Position numbers and translations under genes: made by a program | NCBI GenBank assembly: GCA_964632355.1 | Contig: CAZWBW010000050.1 | Span: forward strand, 1-20,260 | Reading direction: 5' to 3' | From: JALOAP01 sp964632355 | Lineage (GTDB): Bacteria > Chloroflexota > Dehalococcoidia > Tepidiformales > Tepidiformaceae | Length of the DNA stretch: 20,260 bases | In this document: positions 1 to 6,666 of the stretch, one piece after another | Position numbering within the stretch: the first letter of the stretch is position 1 | Layout: each line of letters begins with the position of its first letter | Notes under the pieces: model-generated | The model's input: the letters and a program-made list of their open reading frames with translations, nothing else | Database searches by the model: none | What the model was told of the DNA's origin: nothing

Positions 1-843
1 GACCGTGGAGCGCTTGGTCACGAGGTTGTACACGTTGTTCGACCAGTTCTGGATCGTCGTGTACCGCACCCGCGCGTTCTTCTTCACGATGATTTCGACC
101 ACCGCGCTGTGCAGCGAGTCCGAGCTGTAGATCGGGGCCGTACAGCCCTCGACGTAATGCACCTGGCTGCCTTCGTCCGCGATGATCAACGTCCGCTCGA
201 ACTGCCCCATGTTCTGGGTGTTGATGCGGAAGTACGCCTGCAGGGGAATGTCCACCTTCACGCCCTTCGGGACGTAGATGAACGAGCCGCCCGACCACAC
301 CGCGGTGTTCAGCGCGGCGAACCGGTTGTCCCCCGGCGGCACTACCGTCCCGAAGTACTCCTTGAAGATGTCCTCGTGCTCCTTCAGGCCCTGGTCGGTG
401 CCGAGGAAAATCACACCCTGCTTCTCGAGGTCCTCCCGGATGTTGTGGTACACCACCTCCGAGTCGTACTGGGCGCCAACGCCGGCGAGGTACTTCCGCT
501 CAGCCTCCGGGATACCCAGCTTCTCGAACGTGTCCTTGATGTACGCGGGCACGTCGTCCCACGAGCGCTCCGCCTCTTCGGCCGCCCGCACGTAGTAGTG
601 GATGTCGTCGAAGTCGATAGTCTTCAGCTCCGGGCTCCCCCACGGGGGATCCTGCTTCTCGAAGAAGGTGTCGAGCGCCCGGTGCCGGAACTCCCGCATC
701 CACTGCGGCTCGTCCTTCATGTCCGAGATCACGTCGATGATCTCGTGGCTCAGGCCCTTATTGGCCTTGAAGAGCGCTTCCTCCTCGTCGTAGAAGCCCC
801 ACTTGTAACCGCCTTCGCGGATCAGTTCGATCTGGTTCGTCAT
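1..843 (-). CDS. sufB: SufB, Fe-S cluster assembly scaffold subunit (3' end beyond window)
   Basis: SufB is the scaffold subunit of the SUF (SufBCD) complex, which builds Fe-S clusters in the cytoplasm using the SufC ATPase. The first 281 codons are present and remain open to position 1; the family is usually about 465-495 residues, so roughly the N-terminal 60% is here. Recognisable SufB stretches are YKWGFYDEEEA near the start, the VVYHNIREDLEKQGVIF region, and the SGGSFIYVPKGVKVDIPLQ beta-helix strand followed by INTQNMGQFERTLIIADEGS. The ATG at 843-841 is preceded by a strong GGAGG site that overlaps the sufC stop codon. Only 12 nt separate the two genes, so translation is probably coupled. 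sufD would be expected beyond the left edge. Nothing appears broken. Confidence 0.96.
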   Translation of the reverse strand, partial: MTNQIELIREGGYKWGFYDEEEALFKANKGLSHEIIDVISDMKDEPQWMREFRHRALDTFFEKQDPPWGSPELKTIDFDDIHYYVRAAEEAERSWDDVPAYIKDTFEKLGIPEAERKYLAGVGAQYDSEVVYHNIREDLEKQGVIFLGTDQGLKEHEDIFKEYFGTVVPPGDNRFAALNTAVWSGGSFIYVPKGVKVDIPLQAYFRINTQNMGQFERTLIIADEGSQVHYVEGCTAPIYSSDSLHSAVVEIIVKKNARVRYTTIQNWSNNVYNLVTKRSTV

Positions 844-855
844 CTGAGTCCCTCC

Positions 856-1611
856 CTAGGCCGTCGCCGCAGCCGATTCGAGCTCGTCGTAGCCCTTCTC
901 TTCCAGCTCCAGCGCCAGCTCTGGCCCGCCCGAACGCACAATCCGCCCATCGATGAGCACATGCACGAACTGCGGCCGGATGTAGTTCAGCAGCCGCTGG
1001 TAGTGCGTAATCAGCAGCAGGCCCATCTCCGGGTTCATCAGCGTGTTCACGCCCTCTGCCACCGTCCGCAGCGCGTCGATGTCCAGCCCCGAGTCCGTCT
1101 CGTCCAGGACCGCCAGCGAAGGCTCCAGCATCGCGAGCTGAAGCATCTCGGCGCGCTTCTTCTCACCGCCGCTGAATCCGTCGTTCACATAACGCCGCGC
1201 GAACTCCTGGTCCATCTTGAGCAGGTCCATCTTCTGGAACAGCCGCTCGCGGAATTCGCGGATCGGCACCTCCTCGCCCCGCTGCGCGTTCAGCGCCTGG
1301 CGAAGGAAGTTCACCATCGTTACGCCCGGGATAGCCACCGGGTACTGGAACGCAAGGAACAGGCCAAGCCGCGCCCGCTCGTCGGGCGCAAGGTCGTTCA
1401 GCCGCTGGCCCTTGAACAGGATCTCCCCGCCCGTGATTTCATACGAGGGGTTCCCCATCAGCACATTGGCCAGCGTGCTCTTCCCCGAGCCGTTGGGACC
1501 CATGATCGCGTGGACTTCGCCCTTGTTAATCGTGAGCGAAAGCCCCTTGAGGATCTCCTTCCCCTCGATGCTCGCGCGGAGGTCCTTGATTTCCAGCAAC
1601 GTTTCCGTCAT
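856..1611 (-). CDS. sufC: SufC, Fe-S assembly ABC-type ATPase
   Basis: SufC is the cytosolic ABC-type ATPase that drives conformational change in SufB/SufD during Fe-S cluster assembly. The 251-residue length is normal for the family. Visible motifs are Walker A GPNGSGKST (38-46), Q-loop Gln89 in AFQYP, the family-typical signature FSGGEKKR (146-153), Walker B LAVLDETDSGLD (166-177) and the H-loop His203 in LLITHY. There are no membrane segments, which fits SufC rather than a transporter ATPase. The gene lies 8 nt after the sufR stop and 12 nt before sufB, with an AAGGA site just upstream of the ATG. It is therefore the middle gene of a sufR-sufC-sufB operon. SufC is the only credible assignment, given the signature and context. 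Confidence 0.97.
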   Translation of the reverse strand: MTETLLEIKDLRASIEGKEILKGLSLTINKGEVHAIMGPNGSGKSTLANVLMGNPSYEITGGEILFKGQRLNDLAPDERARLGLFLAFQYPVAIPGVTMVNFLRQALNAQRGEEVPIREFRERLFQKMDLLKMDQEFARRYVNDGFSGGEKKRAEMLQLAMLEPSLAVLDETDSGLDIDALRTVAEGVNTLMNPEMGLLLITHYQRLLNYIRPQFVHVLIDGRIVRSGGPELALELEEKGYDELESAAATA

Positions 1612-1619
1612 ATCCGTCC

Positions 1620-2252
1620 TTAACTCACTTCTAGCGTTGTTTGCGGCCCGCGCTCCGCGCGCACCAGGTACTCACATACAGGCGAACCGTCGACGATTCG
1701 GTTCAACTGCTCCACATCCGCTCCCAGCAGCAGTTCGATCGCCTTCCGATCCGATTCACATGGCAGCTTCGAAATCTCCGCCGCCTTCCGGTACGGGCAC
1801 GACCCGTTGATCAGGTGGAACCCGTCCTCGCTTTCGTGCCACCGCTCAAGAATCCCCTCGTGCCGGAGACTCTCCGTCACCTGCACGATTCGCTCCTCCG
1901 GTGGCGCCGACGCAGCGATCTCCTGCCGGTGCTTCGAAGCAAGCGAGGCAGCGATCCCTTCGCTCACCTCGTAAACCACGTCCTCCCGGTCCGCCAGCGT
2001 CTTCAGCATCCGCGTCAGCAGCTCGGCCGTTGCAGCGTCCTCCACCGCAGCTTCCGCCGGGTGGTACGTGTAGTACGGCCGGCCTGTCGCCTGCTTCACC
2101 TGCCGGACATACACGAGGCCGTTTGCGCGAAGGTTGTCCAGGTGCCGCCGAACTGCAGCCACACTGATATCCAGCGCCTCCGCGAGTTCTTCGACCCGCA
2201 CCTCGCGGCGCTCGATGACAAGCTCAAGCACTCGCTGACGCGTCCCATGCAT
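1620..2252 (-). CDS. sufR: SufR-like Fe-S-sensing transcriptional repressor of the suf operon
   Basis: This 210-residue protein has an N-terminal winged helix-turn-helix (about residues 4-62: RVLELVIERREVRVEELAEA, then VAAVRRHLDNLRANGLV). Its C-terminal half carries three cysteines, C152, C165 and C193, spaced C-x12-C-x27-C. That architecture and spacing match SufR, which binds an Fe-S cluster and represses suf genes when cluster supply is adequate. The position where cyanobacterial SufR has a further Cys (about 13 residues after the second) is Asp179 here. The gene is first in the operon, 8 nt upstream of sufC, which argues for autoregulation. Its promoter region holds a palindrome resembling the SufR operator (2296-2309). 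The ATG at 2252-2250 is preceded by a modest AGGATGG. The family assignment is strong; redox sensing is inferred from the cysteines. Confidence 0.9.
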   Translation of the reverse strand: MHGTRQRVLELVIERREVRVEELAEALDISVAAVRRHLDNLRANGLVYVRQVKQATGRPYYTYHPAEAAVEDAATAELLTRMLKTLADREDVVYEVSEGIAASLASKHRQEIAASAPPEERIVQVTESLRHEGILERWHESEDGFHLINGSCPYRKAAEISKLPCESDRKAIELLLGADVEQLNRIVDGSPVCEYLVRAERGPQTTLEVS

Positions 2253-2295
2253 AGATCCATCCTAGGCCCGCCAGCCCGGAGTACTCAACCTTTTT

Positions 2296-2309
2296 CGACA
2301 ATATTGTTG
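2296..2309. promoter_or_regulatory. Putative SufR operator, CAAC-N6-GTTG-like palindrome
   Basis: The sequence CGACAATATTGTTG reads as CAAC-AATATT-GTCG on the minus strand. It contains the perfect 10-bp palindrome ACAATATTGT (2298-2307) and differs at one base from CAAC-N6-GTTG, the operator described for cyanobacterial SufR. It lies 44 bp upstream of the sufR start codon, in the only sizeable gap before the operon, and sits in an AT-rich island in otherwise GC-rich DNA. Operator function is inferred. I could not define convincing -35/-10 boxes, but the AT-rich palindrome may overlap the -10 region. Confidence 0.6.
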
Positions 2310-2341
2310 CTAAAGCTCTAAATGCCAGGTATCGGCCCCGC

Positions 2342-3253
2342 CTATCCCGCCGCCTGCCGCCTCCGCTCCAGCAGCGCCGCTGCCTCCTCCGACTCCCTGG
2401 CCTCGATCGCCACCGACCGTGCGAAGACCGCCCCCACCAGCAGGATCGATGCGTTGATGAACATCCAGAGCAGGAACGCCAGCGCTGTCCCAAAACCCGC
2501 GTAGATCGCCGTCTCCTGTTCGAACGGCGCCTGCGCCAGGATGTATGCGTACAGGTTCTTCGCCGACTCGAACAGCACCGAAGCGAGCGCCGCACCCGCG
2601 ATCGCTTCCCCCCACCGCGGCCGAACCGACGGCACGAACCGGTACAGCAGCGTGAACATCGCGAACGTCACCAATGCCGGGAGCGCGTATGACGCCACCC
2701 GCAGCGTCAGGTTCTCGTGGCGCCGGAACAGCGGATAGTCGCCCACCTCGTCGATCACACCCTGGACCGCCGCCGTCAGCCCCAGTGACAGCAGGATGAG
2801 CAGGCCCAGGCTCGGGACGAGCGCGATGTCGAGCAGCTTGCCCCGCCAGAACGGACGCGGGTGCTGACGATGCGTCGCCGCGTTCAACCCACGGCGCACC
2901 GCGGTGAATATCCCGCTGCTCGACCAGATGAGCGCGACGATACCGATACCGAGACTGGCGACGCTGAATTCCTGCGCGCGCCGCACAATCTCCCGCACGT
3001 TCTCCTGCACCGAAGGATCGTCGCGCAACGGGACCTGTTCGAAGACGAAGTCCACGATCTCATCCCGGTCCACTACCAGCCCGAACACCGAGAGGATCAC
3101 GAGCGCCAGCGGGACAACCGAAAAGATGGCGTAGTACGCGATCGCCGCCGCGTACATCCCGCAGTTGTCCTCGTTGTATAGCCGGATGGTCCGCCATGCC
3201 AGGCGCACAGCGACCTGGAGGGCGCGCGGACTTCGGTGCCACGCGCCCCGCAC
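2342..3253 (-). CDS. YihY/BrkB-family inner-membrane protein
   Basis: This 303-residue integral membrane protein belongs to the YihY (UPF0761, formerly 'ribonuclease BN/BrkB') family. Its true function is unsettled; tRNA processing was an early misassignment, and a transport-like role is only suspected. Diagnostic features are the N-terminal YNEDNCGMYAAAIAYYAIFSV segment leading into the first membrane helix (about 35-60). Further hydrophobic segments are near 97-117, 142-165, 186-206, 215-240 and 250-280, with the family-type YRFVPSVRPRWGEAIAGA stretch before the fifth. The tail after about 283 is charged and cytoplasmic. The start is GTG at 3253, 19 nt after the TreT stop, without a clear Shine-Dalgarno; an internal start a few codons on is possible. 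It is probably co-transcribed with treT. Confidence 0.88.
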   Translation of the reverse strand: MRGAWHRSPRALQVAVRLAWRTIRLYNEDNCGMYAAAIAYYAIFSVVPLALVILSVFGLVVDRDEIVDFVFEQVPLRDDPSVQENVREIVRRAQEFSVASLGIGIVALIWSSSGIFTAVRRGLNAATHRQHPRPFWRGKLLDIALVPSLGLLILLSLGLTAAVQGVIDEVGDYPLFRRHENLTLRVASYALPALVTFAMFTLLYRFVPSVRPRWGEAIAGAALASVLFESAKNLYAYILAQAPFEQETAIYAGFGTALAFLLWMFINASILLVGAVFARSVAIEARESEEAAALLERRRQAAG

Positions 3254-3272
3254 TTCAGTGCGCCACGTCTTG

Positions 3273-4568
3273 CTACTCGCCGCCTACGGCCTCCTCCTCG
3301 AGCCCCGGCTCCTCCGACACCTCTTCCCCCGCAAGCTCGCACATCATATGCACATAATCGTGCAAGTAGCGTGTAATAAGGAAGTTGTCGCGAACGTGTT
3401 CGCGGCCCTTTTCACCCATTTGCCGCCGTTTCTGCCCGTCACGCAGCAGTTCCATCGTCCGGTTCGCACATTCCTCGATCGAATCCACGAGGTAACCGGT
3501 CTCACCGTCGATGATCTGCAGCGGGATGCCGCCGGCGTTCCCGCCGACCACCGGCTTGCCTTTCCACATCGCCTCGGCCACCACCAGGCCGAACCCTTCT
3601 CGCGTCGACTTCTGGATCACGACGTCCGAAGCCTGCTGGAAGGCGTTCACCTCCAGGTTGCCCACGCCGTTCATGTTCGTTAGCACGTGGATGTCCCAGT
3701 CCTCACCAGCGCGGCGCACCACCTTCTCGTACCATTCCCACCCTTCCGGGTCGTCGTGCGCCATCGAACCAACGAGCACCAGTTGCACGTCCGGGAACTC
3801 GCGCTTCACGAGCCGGTACGCCTCGATCACCCCCAGCGGGTCTTTCCATGGGTCGAACCGCGAGACCTGCGTGATGATCGGCCGGTGCCGGTCCACGTTG
3901 TACCGTTCGAGCACGCCCTCTATCTGCAGGTCGGGGATCGTGTCGTTCTTGTGGCTCAGTGGATCGATAGCAGGCGGCGCAATCTTCAGGTGTTTCTCCG
4001 GCACCCCGTCACGCACATACTCACGCATCGTCCAGATGCTGCCGTGGTACTCCTCCACGAACGGACGCAGCAGCGACCACGCCTCCTCCTGCGCATTGGT
4101 CAGGTCAATGTGACACCGCCACACCCAGTTGCCGGTGGGGTTCATCCCCATATCCCGCAGCACGTAGAGCAGTGGCGCCGGCTGTGGGTCATGAACGAAC
4201 ACGAAGTCGTAGTCCTGCCACCCCTCCGCATTCAGCCGGTTCTGGTTCACCCAGATGTCACGCTCGTGTGCCGTCCACGGGTGATCTTTCCCCTGCAGCG
4301 CGTTGTGCATCGCCTTGGTGACATTGAAGAATTCGTCGCTGCCGGTCAGCACCTTCCAGTCACACTGGAGGCCGATATCCGTCATCAGGGGCACCATGCT
4401 GTGCAGAATTTCCGCGACACCTCCTCCGTATGCTGTCGCGTTGATATGCAGCACTCGTGCACCCCGAAGCTTCTCCGCATCGGCACGAATGGCTTCGATG
4501 ACACCCTCCCGGACGGCCGCCCGGTATCGTTCTAGTTCTCGTGGAGCAACACCAACTGTCGTAAGCAC
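3273..4568 (-). CDS. treT: TreT-type trehalose synthase (GT4 glycosyltransferase)
   Basis: This 431-residue GT-B-fold glycosyltransferase of family GT4 best resembles trehalose glycosyltransferring synthase TreT, which joins NDP-glucose (ADP- or UDP-glucose) and glucose to make trehalose, a stress protectant. Supporting features are the N-terminal HINATAYGGGVAEILHSMVP loop (41-60), WRCHIDLT (150-157), SRFDPWKDPLG (236-246) opening the C-terminal Rossmann domain, and the nucleotide-sugar-binding EGFGLVVAEAMWKGKPVVGG (324-343) with the E-x7-E pattern. The last 15 residues are very acidic. The start is GTG at 4568; the frame upstream holds only the stop codon of the preceding gene, so no longer form exists. 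It follows another glycosyltransferase after 21 nt. TreT is favoured over glycogen synthase or sucrose synthase on the GGGVAEIL and HIDLT segments; the sugar donor cannot be read from sequence. Confidence 0.86.
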   Translation of the reverse strand: MLTTVGVAPRELERYRAAVREGVIEAIRADAEKLRGARVLHINATAYGGGVAEILHSMVPLMTDIGLQCDWKVLTGSDEFFNVTKAMHNALQGKDHPWTAHERDIWVNQNRLNAEGWQDYDFVFVHDPQPAPLLYVLRDMGMNPTGNWVWRCHIDLTNAQEEAWSLLRPFVEEYHGSIWTMREYVRDGVPEKHLKIAPPAIDPLSHKNDTIPDLQIEGVLERYNVDRHRPIITQVSRFDPWKDPLGVIEAYRLVKREFPDVQLVLVGSMAHDDPEGWEWYEKVVRRAGEDWDIHVLTNMNGVGNLEVNAFQQASDVVIQKSTREGFGLVVAEAMWKGKPVVGGNAGGIPLQIIDGETGYLVDSIEECANRTMELLRDGQKRRQMGEKGREHVRDNFLITRYLHDYVHMMCELAGEEVSEEPGLEEEAVGGE

Positions 4569-4589
4569 GAGATCAGCATAACCCCGGGC

Positions 4590-5741
4590 TCAGAACCGTT
4601 CCTCGGGCCCGATCCCGGCCTTGCCACCTGTAGCGAAACTGCAACGAGCGAGTAATCGCAGTTGCTCGTCCCACTCCGGCCCCACCACCGCCCAGTCGTA
4701 CCGCCGCGCCGCTTCCCGGAGGGTCGCTCGCTCCCCATCCGTTGGCCGGCGCCCCACCAGCCGCGCCCGCAACAACTCCCGGAACTCCGCCTCGCTCTCG
4801 AACAGGCACACGTCGTGGAGTTCCTTCGGCACGAGGTACGGATAGTTCAGACCTCTCGGCGCCACCGGGACGCATCCCGCGTACATCGCCTCCACCATCC
4901 CGATCCCGAAGAACTCGTGCCGCGAGGTGCTCACCACCACGTCGCCCGCCCGCAGCAGCGTCGCGTACTCTTCGCGGCTCTCGGCGAACCCATGGTGCAC
5001 GACGCGCTCGCCCAGCTCCTCCTTGAGCCCCACAAGCGCCGGGTGCGGGTTTACGCCCGGGTCGCCGCATACTGCCAGCCGAAACGGCACGCCCTCCGCC
5101 CCCAGCCATCGCATGGTCCGCGCAAACATGTCCGGGCTCTTGTCGAACTCCCACCGCGAGTTCCACACCACCAGCGGCGGTTCATCCGGGTTCCGCCCCG
5201 GCGCTTCTACCTCGTCGATCCACCCGAACTCGAGCCCGACCGGCAGCACCATGCTCTTCGCTGCAATCTCCTCGATCGCCGCCTCGACCAGCCAGTTGTT
5301 CGGCTGCCGCGTCAGCGTTCGAAGCGCCCCGAGGAAGTCCTGCCGGTGGAACTCCGAGTTGAACGCGACGGCATTCGCTGCCCGCGCCGACAGGTAGTTG
5401 ATCCCGCCGAACCACGAATTCAGTTTCGTCCCTCTGATGCGCGGGTAGGTGAACTGGTTCTCGTGGAAATACAGGAGCACCGGCGTGTTCGCGAACCGTG
5501 GGCGCGTCAGCGCAAGGAAGGCAGGCAGGTCCAGCATGTCCGTTGCGACGATGGCGTCGAACTCGCCGTCGAGCTCAACTGCCATCGCCGCGAGCTCCTG
5601 CGACCCCCGCCGCATCCGCCGGCGCCACTCGCCGCCGGGCAGCGTCAGCAGCACGAAGTCGTGCTCGCTGTGCGCGGCCAGCCCATCCGCGAACGCACGG
5701 TGGCTCCCGCCGTAAAACGGCTCCACGAACAGGATGCGCAT
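4590..5741 (-). CDS. QTMAN/GTDC1-like glycosyltransferase (DUF3524 N-terminus; tRNA-queuosine mannosyltransferase family)
   Basis: This 383-residue GT-B-fold transferase carries the hallmark N-terminal domain of the GTDC1/QTMAN family: EPFYGGSH (7-14), LLTLPGGEWRRRMRRG (31-46), YFHENQFTYP (91-100) and VAFNSEFHR (125-133). A GT4 C-terminal domain follows, with WNSRWEFDKSP (193-203) and HEFFGIGMVEAMYAGCVPVAP (275-295). The vertebrate family member adds mannose to queuosine in tRNA-Asp. Bacterial members share the fold, but I know of no settled substrate for them. The start is ATG at 5741, 27 nt after a small HAD gene. It precedes treT by 21 nt, so it could act in tRNA modification or share a sugar-nucleotide pool with TreT. 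The family call is confident; the tRNA substrate is inference. Confidence 0.82.
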   Translation of the reverse strand: MRILFVEPFYGGSHRAFADGLAAHSEHDFVLLTLPGGEWRRRMRRGSQELAAMAVELDGEFDAIVATDMLDLPAFLALTRPRFANTPVLLYFHENQFTYPRIRGTKLNSWFGGINYLSARAANAVAFNSEFHRQDFLGALRTLTRQPNNWLVEAAIEEIAAKSMVLPVGLEFGWIDEVEAPGRNPDEPPLVVWNSRWEFDKSPDMFARTMRWLGAEGVPFRLAVCGDPGVNPHPALVGLKEELGERVVHHGFAESREEYATLLRAGDVVVSTSRHEFFGIGMVEAMYAGCVPVAPRGLNYPYLVPKELHDVCLFESEAEFRELLRARLVGRRPTDGERATLREAARRYDWAVVGPEWDEQLRLLARCSFATGGKAGIGPEERF

Positions 5742-5768
5742 GCCCAGAGCCTACCGCTGCCCGCGGTC

Positions 5769-6149
5769 CTATGCCTCCCGGTGCTCCGCCAGCCGCCGCT
5801 CCAGCGACTCCACCGCGTCGAGCAACTCCCGGTCGTGCTCGTTTATCGCCTTGTACTGGCTCACCAGGTGACCGCCGTACTTCTCCACGAGGTACCAGTC
5901 GTCGTCGATGATGAAGTCCGGCGCCGGCTCCACCCGTGGGTCCTTATCGAAGCACCCGTCGACGAACGGGGTCAGCTCGTGCAACTCCACCGTCTTGCGG
6001 ACGTACTCCTGCCCGCCCGCGGACCACACGAACACAGAGTGCCCCGCCGCCTTCAGCCGCTTCATCGCTTCGTGCGCGTATGGCCGGAGGGTGTTCGCCT
6101 CCGCGGTCGGCCAGACCAGCGTATGGTCGACGTCGAAGAAGACGTTCAC
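5769..6149 (-). CDS. Small HAD-superfamily phosphatase-like protein
   Basis: This is a compact HAD hydrolase of 126 residues. All four HAD motifs are visible: DVDHT with nucleophile Asp6 and acid Asp8, Ser43 in WSAGG, Lys69 in FDKDP, and the acidic motif DDD at 82-84. The nucleophile motif contains His where many have Gly or Leu (D-x-D-H-T), which is common in sugar- and nucleotide-type HADs. I chose GTG at 6149 because it lies 19 nt after the previous stop with GGCGGGA nearby and puts the first motif at residue 6. A TTG at 6182 would add 11 residues and overlap the upstream gene. There is almost no cap domain, so the substrate may be large or the protein may act in a complex. The substrate is unknown; the neighbours are glycosyltransferases. 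Confidence 0.8.
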   Translation of the reverse strand: MNVFFDVDHTLVWPTAEANTLRPYAHEAMKRLKAAGHSVFVWSAGGQEYVRKTVELHELTPFVDGCFDKDPRVEPAPDFIIDDDWYLVEKYGGHLVSQYKAINEHDRELLDAVESLERRLAEHREA

Positions 6150-6168
6150 CGGGTTCCCGCCCAGCGGA

Positions 6169-6591
6169 TCAGGCCTCGGCAACGTCCAGGCCCCAGACTG
6201 GCCGGAAGCGCCACAGCCGGAGGCCCTTGATGCGGATCTTGTGCTTCTTCAGCAGCCGCTTCGCCTCGTCCGCGCAGCCGAACGGCACATACAGATAGAG
6301 GTCGCCGCACTTCGAAAACGGCAGCCACTGGGTCACCGCGCTCTCGTCGTTCACCGTGTCTGCCGTCTCCACCTCGGCCATCATCTTGAGCCACACGCCA
6401 GGCCGCCGGACCACCACGATGTCCGGGTAGAGATCCTGCCCGTTCTCCTGCCCGACGCTGATCTTTGGCTTCGGCTCATTAACGATCGTCTCGAGGTCGG
6501 GAAACTCCTCGTTCGGGAACGGGAACTTCACCTTGGCGATTTCTTCGACCACGCCCACATGGCGCTGGTCTCGCAAATACTTGACGACCAC
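6169..6591 (-). CDS. Conserved-looking hypothetical protein, possible PD-(D/E)XK-like fold
   Basis: I do not recognise a named family for this 140-residue soluble protein. It contains YPDIVVVRRPG (55-65) followed by MAEVETADTVND (71-82). That is a PD...ExE arrangement of the sort seen in restriction-endonuclease-like (PD-(D/E)XK) folds, but the catalytic Lys is replaced by Glu75, so nuclease activity is uncertain. A basic stretch (KRLLKKHKIRIKG, 111-123) and a Trp/Arg-rich end (LWRFRPVWG) follow. The GTG start at 6591 has a convincing GGAGAGGTG site 7 nt upstream, which supports expression. It lies 75 nt after pckA and slightly overlaps the longest possible HAD reading frame, so the two are probably co-transcribed. 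Function is unknown. Confidence 0.75.
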   Translation of the reverse strand: MVVKYLRDQRHVGVVEEIAKVKFPFPNEEFPDLETIVNEPKPKISVGQENGQDLYPDIVVVRRPGVWLKMMAEVETADTVNDESAVTQWLPFSKCGDLYLYVPFGCADEAKRLLKKHKIRIKGLRLWRFRPVWGLDVAEA

Positions 6592-6666
6592 GCAGGTTCA
6601 CCTCTCCGGTCGGCTCTCACGGGCCCTTACCGGGAATTCTACGTAGCGGCTGCCTCCCGGTCGAAC

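Noticed and set aside
109..1623. Long plus-strand frame (504 codons) opposite sufB/sufC
   Set aside because: It is antisense to clear sufB, sufC and sufR sequence, and its product is an Arg/Leu/Val/His-rich low-similarity string typical of GC-rich shadow frames.
3273..4568. Annotation of the GT4 enzyme as glycogen or sucrose synthase
   Set aside because: The GGGVAEIL loop and HIDLT segment fit TreT better, and the glycogen synthase N-terminal KTGGL-type motif is absent.
6629..6661. Inverted repeat ACCGGGA / TCCCGGT between pckA and the hypothetical gene
   Set aside because: The loop is 19 nt and no T-tract follows, so terminator function is not supported.
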